Shown here one piece after another: positions 34,602 to 39,166 of a stretch of DNA of 39,166 bases. This DNA comes from Mycolicibacterium austroafricanum (GTDB taxonomy: Bacteria > Actinomycetota > Actinomycetes > Mycobacteriales > Mycobacteriaceae): contig NZ_CACSIP010000051.1 in assembly GCF_902705885.1 (NCBI RefSeq), positions 1-39,166 on the forward strand. The letters are read 5' to 3'. The translations under genes were made by a program, and so were the position numbers. Position 1 is the first letter of the stretch. Every line of letters starts with the position of its first letter. The notes under the pieces are model-generated. The model did not search any database. It worked only from the letters and a program-made list of their open reading frames with translations, and was not told the origin of the DNA.

Positions 34602-34623
34602 ACCCTAACCTGAACGGTGTTCA
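34602..34623. promoter_or_regulatory. bioQ/bioB divergent promoters with BioQ operator
   Basis: The palindrome TGAAC-GGT-GTTCA (34611-34623) covers the predicted bioB start (TAACCT -10 at 34606-34611, start near 34618) and lies between the -35 and -10 of bioQ (minus-strand TAGGGT at 34607-34602, start at the GTG 34595). One bound repressor would silence both directions. CTAACCTGAACGGTGTTCAA is identical to the bioF promoter. Confidence 0.88.
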
Positions 34624-34648
34624 AGTGGGCGACAGATAGGGCTGGCGA

Positions 34649-35644
34649 GTGAGCGATATCCTGGCAGTGGCACGTGAGCAGGTGCTGGACCGGGGCGAGG
34701 GCCTCGACCAGGACCAGACCCTGCAGGTGCTTCAGTTGCCGGACGACCGTCTCGACGACCTGTTGGCGCTGGCGCACGAGGTGCGGATGGCGTGGTGCGG
34801 TCCGGACGTCGAGGTCGAGGGCATCATCAGCCTGAAGACCGGCGGCTGCCCCGAGGACTGCCACTTCTGTTCGCAATCGGGGCTTTTCGCCTCCCCGGTG
34901 CGCAGCGCATGGCTCGACATCCCGAGCCTGGTCGAAGCGGCCAAGCAGACGGCCAAGACCGGAGCCACCGAGTTCTGCATCGTCGCCGCGGTCCGCGGTC
35001 CCGACGAACGGTTGCTGGCGCAGGTCGCCGCGGGCATCGAGGCGATCCGCAACGAGGTCGACATCCAGATCGCCTGCTCGCTGGGCATGCTGACCCAGGA
35101 CCAGGTCGAGGCGCTCTCGGCGATGGGCGTGCACCGCTACAACCACAACCTGGAGACGGCGCGCTCCTTCTTCACCAACGTCGTGACCACTCACTCTTGG
35201 GAAGAGCGCTGGGGCACGCTGCAGATGGTCCGCGAGGCCGGTATGGAGGTCTGCTGTGGCGGCATCCTGGGCATGGGCGAGACGCTGGAACAGCGCGCGG
35301 AATTCGCCGCCAACCTGGCAGAGCTGAACCCGCACGAGGTGCCGCTGAACTTCCTGAACCCGCGCCCGGGCACCCCGTTCGGCGACCTGGAGGTATTGCC
35401 TGCCGCCGATGCCCTGCGGGCGGTCGCGGCGTTCCGGCTGGCACTGCCGCGCACGATGCTGCGGTTCGCGGGTGGCCGCGAGATCACTCTCGGCGATCTG
35501 GGAGCCAAGAAGGGCATCCTGGGCGGCATCAACGCCGTCATCGTCGGCAACTATCTGACGACGCTGGGCAGGCCCGCCGAGGCGGATCTGGAACTGCTCG
35601 ACGACCTGCAGATGCCGATCAAGGCGCTCAACGCCAGCCTGTGA
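34649..35644 (+). CDS. bioB: Biotin synthase
   Basis: 331 residues from the GTG at 34649. A radical SAM enzyme that inserts sulfur into dethiobiotin. The 4Fe-4S cluster motif CxxxCxxC is Cys67, Cys71 and Cys74 in GGCPEDCHFCSQSG. Further BioB motifs are EFCIVAAVRGPDE, YNHNLETARSFF (including auxiliary-cluster region residues), CCGGILGMGET and PLNFLNPRPGTP. The stop overlaps the start of bsaP by one base, in line with reports that mycobacterial BioB needs BsaP. Confidence 0.97.
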   Translation: MSDILAVAREQVLDRGEGLDQDQTLQVLQLPDDRLDDLLALAHEVRMAWCGPDVEVEGIISLKTGGCPEDCHFCSQSGLFASPVRSAWLDIPSLVEAAKQTAKTGATEFCIVAAVRGPDERLLAQVAAGIEAIRNEVDIQIACSLGMLTQDQVEALSAMGVHRYNHNLETARSFFTNVVTTHSWEERWGTLQMVREAGMEVCCGGILGMGETLEQRAEFAANLAELNPHEVPLNFLNPRPGTPFGDLEVLPAADALRAVAAFRLALPRTMLRFAGGREITLGDLGAKKGILGGINAVIVGNYLTTLGRPAEADLELLDDLQMPIKALNASL

Positions 35645-35889
35645 TGGGCATCGTCATTTCACACGAGGGCGAGCTGCCCGCTCCGGTCGGCGCAGGCGTT
35701 TACAACGTGTACACGGGGGAGCCCGCAGGCAGCGCTGTGCCCACGACAGCGCAGCTGGGCCTGGAGCCCCCGCGGTTCTGTGCCGAATGCGGCCGCCGGA
35801 TGATCGTGCAGGTGCGTCCGGACGGCTGGTGGGCGAAGTGTTCGCGGCACGGGCTGGTCGATTCCAAGGATCTGGAGCTCTATCGATGA
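35644..35889 (+). CDS. bsaP: Biotin synthase auxiliary protein BsaP
   Basis: 81 residues. A polar N-terminus (GIVISHEGELPAPVGAGVYN) is followed by a metal- or cluster-binding region: Cys46-A-E-Cys49-G, then Cys66-S-R-His69. This matches the small protein encoded after bioB in M. tuberculosis (Rv1590), reported to be an iron-sulfur protein required for biotin synthase activity. Only three cysteines are visible, so the fourth ligand would be His69 or external. ATG overlaps the bioB stop; its own stop overlaps the next ATG (ATGA). Confidence 0.88.
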   Translation: MGIVISHEGELPAPVGAGVYNVYTGEPAGSAVPTTAQLGLEPPRFCAECGRRMIVQVRPDGWWAKCSRHGLVDSKDLELYR

Positions 35890-36542
35890 CCGTCCCGCCC
35901 CCCGAACCCGGGGTTTCGCGAGCGCAGGCCGCGGTGACCGTCGTGGTCGGTGCCGCGGTGATGGGCGCTCTTGTCGGCGCGTTGTGGGCGTGGCTGGCGC
36001 CGCCGATCCACGGCGTGGTGGCGCTGACCCGCTCCGGCGAACGGATCACCGCGTCGCTGGGCAGCGAGTCGGACCATTGGTTCACCTCGGCGTTCATGTT
36101 CGTCGGCATGCTCGGGGTGGTGGCGGTGGTCGGCGCGGTGCTGTCGTGGCAGTGGCGCGCTCACCGCGGGCCGGTGATGGCGGCGGCGCTGACGGTCGGT
36201 GGTGTGGCCGCCGCGGCGGTCGCAGCCGGGGTGGGGGCATCGCTCGCCCGCCTGCGCTACGGAACCGTCGACGTCGCCGGGGCACCGGTGTCAGAAGAGA
36301 GTCGGGTGCACTACGTCGTGGAGGCGCCGGCGGTGTTCTTCGGACATTCGCCGCTGCAGATCGCGGCGACGGTGCTACTGCCCGCCGCGGTCGCGGCGTT
36401 GGTGTACCTGCTGGCCGTCACCGCGACGGTGCGTGACGACCTAGGTGCCTGGCCGCCGGTCGAATACCCTCTGCCGACTACTGGTCGAATCGGGACAGGG
36501 GCTGACGCTCCACCCGCCGCCCCGTCAGCACCTTGGCCGTGA
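35886..36542 (+). CDS. DUF2567 membrane protein
   Basis: 218 residues with four hydrophobic segments (about 15-38, 66-88, 97-120 and 153-175) and a Pro/Ala-rich cytoplasmic-looking tail. The loop after the first helix contains WAWLAPPIHGVVALTRSGER and ESDHWFTSAFMF, typical of the actinobacterial DUF2567 family (Rv1591 by position). Function unknown. It is coupled to bsaP by an ATGA overlap, so it belongs to the bioB operon. The last 65 bp overlap the 3' end of the opposite-strand lipase gene. Confidence 0.82.
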   Translation: MTVPPPEPGVSRAQAAVTVVVGAAVMGALVGALWAWLAPPIHGVVALTRSGERITASLGSESDHWFTSAFMFVGMLGVVAVVGAVLSWQWRAHRGPVMAAALTVGGVAAAAVAAGVGASLARLRYGTVDVAGAPVSEESRVHYVVEAPAVFFGHSPLQIAATVLLPAAVAALVYLLAVTATVRDDLGAWPPVEYPLPTTGRIGTGADAPPAAPSAPWP

Positions 36543-37830
36543 TCACGCTGAGCGTGAGCATCCCCCGGTAGGTCGAAGGATTGAGCAGCGTCGGCCACTT
36601 CGTGCGGGCGATGTGGGCACGCAGCGGCCGGCCCGCGAAGCGATCCCGCAACCAGCGCAGCGTCATCGGCGCGGACATCGGATGCAGCAGCAGGTGCTCG
36701 CTGAACATGTCGCGGTGGTAGGTGACGCTGGCACCCCCGCGGGTGTAGGTCTCGGTCAACTCGTCGATGTCGGCGACGGAGATGATCCGGTCGTGCACGG
36801 CCTGAACGATGAGCACCGGTGCCGTCGGTGCGCAGGTGCCGAGCTTGATGCTGTCGAAGACGTGCTGGACCTCCGGAGTCAGCAGCACCTCCTCGAGCGG
36901 CCGGTCGATCAGGCTGGCCATGTCTGTGCCCGCGAGCCGGATCATGGCGTGTGCGGTGGTCATCCGCTCGATCCGGGCGAGCATCGCCTTGCCCTCGTCG
37001 GTGGCGTGCTCGGAGATGATTCGTTCCAGGTCGGGGTAGATGTGGGTGAGCGCGGCGACGACCATCGCGGGCAGGCCCGAGTAGATGCTGCCGTTGAGCC
37101 GACGGAAAGTGTGGCCGAGATTGCCGACGGGCGAGCCCAGTACCGCGCCGACGACGTTGAGTTCCGGTGCGTAGGCGCCCTGGACTTCGGCGGCCCACGC
37201 CGAGGCCAGTCCGCCGCCGGAGTATCCCCACAGGCCGACCGGTGAGTTGGGGCTCAGGCCGAGCGAATCGTGGTTGATCGCGGCGCGGACGCCGTCGAGC
37301 ACGTGGTAGCCGGGCTCGTAGGGGGCGCCCCACATGCCCGCGGTGCCCTCGTGGTCGGGAACCGAGACTGCCCACCCTTCGGCGAGCGCGGCGGCGATGA
37401 GCAGGAATTCGAACTGTGCCACCGCACCGACGGCCTTGGCGCCGCGCCGCAGTGCGTAGGACGGGAAGCAGCGCCCGGCCACCGCGTCGATGGCGCACTG
37501 GTAGGACACGATCGGAAGCGGGCCGGTATCGGCCCGTTCAGTGGGTGCTACCACGGTGGTGACGGTGGCCTGGGGCTCTCCGTTGAGGTCGGTGGACCGG
37601 TACAGCAGCTGGGTGGCAGTGAACTTCTGCGGGATGAAGCCCAGAAACGCGACCTCGACGTCACGGGAGCGCAGCACCGTGCCCGGACGGGCGTGCTCGA
37701 AGCCTTCGGGTGGGCGGTGGAACGAGTCATGCGCGGGCACAACCGGCCGGGACTTGGGCGCAAGGGGCTCGTGGGGGACCTGACCGATCCACTCGGCTCC
37801 GGTCGACCGTGCCACGCTGCCCAAGTCCAT
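36478..37830 (-). CDS. Secretory-lipase-family alpha/beta hydrolase
   Basis: 450 residues from the ATG at 37830. The nucleophile elbow is GYSGGG with Ser204 (PVGLWGYSGGGLASAWA). A candidate aspartate lies in VQAVHDRII and a histidine in MFSEHLLLHP, giving a full triad. The long N-terminal part with FIPQKFTATQLLYRSTDLNG fits the LIP (Candida-type secretory lipase) family, as does Rv1592c at this position, which has reported lipase activity. No classical signal peptide is visible. Same strand as nrtR, 42 bp after it, with its own inverted repeat upstream. Its 3' end overlaps the DUF2567 gene by 65 bp. Confidence 0.88.
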   Translation of the reverse strand: MDLGSVARSTGAEWIGQVPHEPLAPKSRPVVPAHDSFHRPPEGFEHARPGTVLRSRDVEVAFLGFIPQKFTATQLLYRSTDLNGEPQATVTTVVAPTERADTGPLPIVSYQCAIDAVAGRCFPSYALRRGAKAVGAVAQFEFLLIAAALAEGWAVSVPDHEGTAGMWGAPYEPGYHVLDGVRAAINHDSLGLSPNSPVGLWGYSGGGLASAWAAEVQGAYAPELNVVGAVLGSPVGNLGHTFRRLNGSIYSGLPAMVVAALTHIYPDLERIISEHATDEGKAMLARIERMTTAHAMIRLAGTDMASLIDRPLEEVLLTPEVQHVFDSIKLGTCAPTAPVLIVQAVHDRIISVADIDELTETYTRGGASVTYHRDMFSEHLLLHPMSAPMTLRWLRDRFAGRPLRAHIARTKWPTLLNPSTYRGMLTLSVITAKVLTGRRVERQPLSRFDQ

Positions 37831-37832
37831 CC

Positions 37833-37846
37833 AGGCATTCTTGCCT
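37833..37846. promoter_or_regulatory. Inverted repeat upstream of the lipase gene
   Basis: AGGCA-TTCT-TGCCT lies three bases upstream of the lipase ATG in the 42-bp gap after nrtR and overlaps a second palindrome CCTAAGG (37844-37850). It may be an operator or a start-region hairpin; no regulator is identified. Confidence 0.35.
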
Positions 37847-37872
37847 AAGGATGCACTAAGAAGCCAACCGAC

Positions 37873-38577
37873 TCACCCGGGTGGGCGCAAAGCAGCAAAC
37901 TCGTCGGTGACGCGGTAGCGCGCGTCGGTGAACCGGTACAGCGCCGCCGGTCGGCCCCCACTGCGTCCCGAGCGCGCCGTGGTGCCGGTCCTGGTGATGA
38001 CGTGACGACGCTCGAGCACCCGCTGCAGGTTGGTGGCATCGACCTGGTGGCCGAGCGCGGCGCTGTAGATGTCGCGCAGTGTCGACAGCACGAATTCTGC
38101 TGGCGCGAGGGCGAATCCGATGTTGGTGTAGGAGAGTTTGGCGACCAGACGGTTGTGTGCGTGCTCGACCATCGGGCCGTGGTCGAACGCCATCGGCGGC
38201 AGCTCGCTGACCGGGTGCCACCGGGTGTCGGCGGGCAGTTCCGGGGTGGCGGGGGAGGGCACCAGCCCGAGGAACGTCGACGCGATGGTCCGTCGCTGCG
38301 GCACCCGATGCGGGTCGGAGAACACCGCGAGTTGCTCGAGGTGGGCCAGTTCGCGCAGATCGACCTTTTCGGCGAGTTGGCGCCGGACCGAGCTCGTCAG
38401 GTCCTCGTCGTCACCGAGGCGGCCCCCCGGCAGCGACCACTTCCCGCGTTCGGGGCTCAGGGCGCGCTGCCACAACAGCACATGAAGTGCGGGTTTGTGG
38501 CCGGCGCCGGATGCCCGGCCCTGTCGAACCTGGAACACCGCGGCCAACACTTCGTGGTCGGTGCTAATATGGGCCAT
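37873..38577 (-). CDS. nrtR: NrtR-type Nudix-related regulator of NAD biosynthesis
   Basis: 234 residues. The N-terminal Nudix-like domain has the box G52-x5-E58-x7-R66-Q-L-A-E70-K-V-D-L. Two positions of the catalytic consensus REUxEExGU are changed (Glu to Gln67, second Glu to Lys71), which suggests weak or no hydrolase activity. The C-terminal part from about 165 (HQVDATNLQRVLERRHVITR and a GGRPAALYRFTD wing) is the winged helix of NrtR proteins. The gene is divergent from nadA over a perfect palindrome. NrtR represses NAD synthesis genes and is relieved by ADP-ribose or related nucleotides; that role in this species is inferred. A minus-strand TATAAT starts transcription one base before the ATG. 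Confidence 0.9.
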   Translation of the reverse strand: MAHISTDHEVLAAVFQVRQGRASGAGHKPALHVLLWQRALSPERGKWSLPGGRLGDDEDLTSSVRRQLAEKVDLRELAHLEQLAVFSDPHRVPQRRTIASTFLGLVPSPATPELPADTRWHPVSELPPMAFDHGPMVEHAHNRLVAKLSYTNIGFALAPAEFVLSTLRDIYSAALGHQVDATNLQRVLERRHVITRTGTTARSGRSGGRPAALYRFTDARYRVTDEFAALRPPG

Positions 38578-38600
38578 GTTTTCGATTATAAGTCGAAAAC
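38578..38600. promoter_or_regulatory. NrtR operator between nrtR and nadA
   Basis: Perfect inverted repeat GTTTTCGA-TTATAAG-TCGAAAAC with 8-bp arms. It abuts the nrtR start codon (38577-38575) and contains a minus-strand TATAAT -10 (38590-38585) for nrtR; the AT-rich centre could also serve the nadA promoter. A bound NrtR dimer would close both. Confidence 0.85.
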
Positions 38601-38611
38601 CTCGAGGAAGT

Positions 38612-38619
38612 GAAGGAGG
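38612..38619 (+). promoter_or_regulatory. Strong Shine-Dalgarno of nadA
   Basis: GAAGGAGG ends five bases before the ATG at 38625, one of the best ribosome binding sites in the window and decisive for the nadA start. Confidence 0.8.
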
Positions 38620-38624
38620 CGGCT

Positions 38625-39166
38625 ATGACGGTGACCGAACAGATGCCCGCTGACCATCTGATGAGCCGCATCGTCGATGGTCCGGGGGGTTTCTCCGGCA
38701 TCGACGGTGACGCGCAATGGGCCGCCGAGGTGCGCCGGCTCGTCGAGCTTCGCGGTGCGACGCTGCTGGCGCACAACTACCAGCTGCCTGCCATCCAGGA
38801 TGTCGCCGACCACGTCGGGGACTCGCTGGCACTGTCGCGCATCGCCGCCGAGGCCCCCGAGGACACGATCGTGTTCTGTGGCGTGCACTTCATGGCCGAG
38901 ACCGCCAAGATCCTCTCGCCGGCCAAGACCGTGCTGATCCCTGACCAGCGGGCAGGGTGCTCGCTGGCCGACTCGATCACCGCCGACGAGTTGCGTGCGT
39001 GGAAGGCTGAGTACCCCGATGCCGTCGTCGTTTCGTACGTCAACACCACCGCCGCCGTGAAGGCCGAGACCGACATCTGCTGCACCTCGTCCAACGCCGT
39101 TGATGTGGTGGCGTCGATCCCGGCGGACCGCGATGTGCTGTTCTGCCCGGACCAGTTCCTGGGCGC
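38625..39166 (+). CDS. nadA: Quinolinate synthase, N-terminal part (runs off the window)
   Basis: The first 180 residues are present; the frame is open to the window end. NadA condenses iminoaspartate with dihydroxyacetone phosphate to quinolinate in de novo NAD synthesis, using a 4Fe-4S cluster. Visible motifs: LLAHNYQLPAIQDVADHVGDS, VFCGVHFMAETAKILSP with the first cluster cysteine, LIPDQRAGCSLADSI, YVNTTAAVKAETD and CCTSSNAV with further cysteines. nadB and nadC would be expected downstream. The start is fixed by the Shine-Dalgarno at 38612-38619; the palindrome at 38578-38600 makes it a target of NrtR. Confidence 0.97.
   Translation, partial: MTVTEQMPADHLMSRIVDGPGGFSGIDGDAQWAAEVRRLVELRGATLLAHNYQLPAIQDVADHVGDSLALSRIAAEAPEDTIVFCGVHFMAETAKILSPAKTVLIPDQRAGCSLADSITADELRAWKAEYPDAVVVSYVNTTAAVKAETDICCTSSNAVDVVASIPADRDVLFCPDQFLG

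Overview
The window is high-GC mycobacterial chromosome, most likely from a fast-growing Mycolicibacterium-type species. The gene order follows the M. tuberculosis Rv1492-Rv1594 backbone as I recall it: mutA-mutB-meaB-lipL, ileS, dinX, ansA, lspA, a pseudouridine synthase, dnaE1, ilvA, treZ/treY/treX, an acyltransferase, bioA-bioF-bioD, bioB-bsaP, a DUF2567 gene, a lipase, nrtR and nadA. It lacks blocks that interrupt this order in M. tuberculosis (mazEF4, the large glycolipid cluster before ileS, lprI/glbN, the fumarate reductase genes, prophage phiRv1). The species call is inference. No tRNA, rRNA, insertion sequence, prophage or CRISPR array was seen.

Layout. 1-4951: end of mutA, mutB, meaB (methylmalonyl-CoA mutase and its G-protein chaperone) and a LipL-type serine hydrolase. 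4953-6812: a small accessory island with a seven-helix membrane protein and an HTH regulator on the minus strand, facing an orphan protein that resembles only the C-terminal lobe of an NRPS condensation domain; an unusual triple half-site operator lies between them. 6838-10212: ileS behind a translational T-box riboswitch. 10295-15390: an S4 protein, DNA polymerase IV, asparaginase, and the coupled lspA-pseudouridine synthase-rarD operon, with a 36-bp in-frame tandem repeat in lspA. 15444-19732: a TetR regulator and the replicative polymerase dnaE1. 19815-21907: a small membrane protein, ilvA and a DUF5946 protein.

21904-30279 is a minus-strand, tightly coupled operon running from an acyltransferase-3/SGNH protein into treX, treY and treZ, which make trehalose from alpha-glucan. 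30303-35889 is the biotin block: bioA, then bioF-bioD-2H phosphoesterase, then the repressor bioQ divergent from bioB-bsaP-DUF2567. The bioF and bioB/bioQ promoters share an identical 20-bp segment containing the BioQ palindrome. 36478-39166 holds a lipase, the NAD regulator nrtR, and the start of nadA; a 23-bp palindrome separates nrtR from nadA.

Regulation. Many genes carry a TANNNT -10 hexamer placed so that transcription would start at or within a few bases of the start codon, the leaderless arrangement common in mycobacteria. Convergent genes meet with almost no intergenic DNA. There is no gene-free stretch longer than about 300 bases; the largest gap (6813-7050) is the ileS leader.
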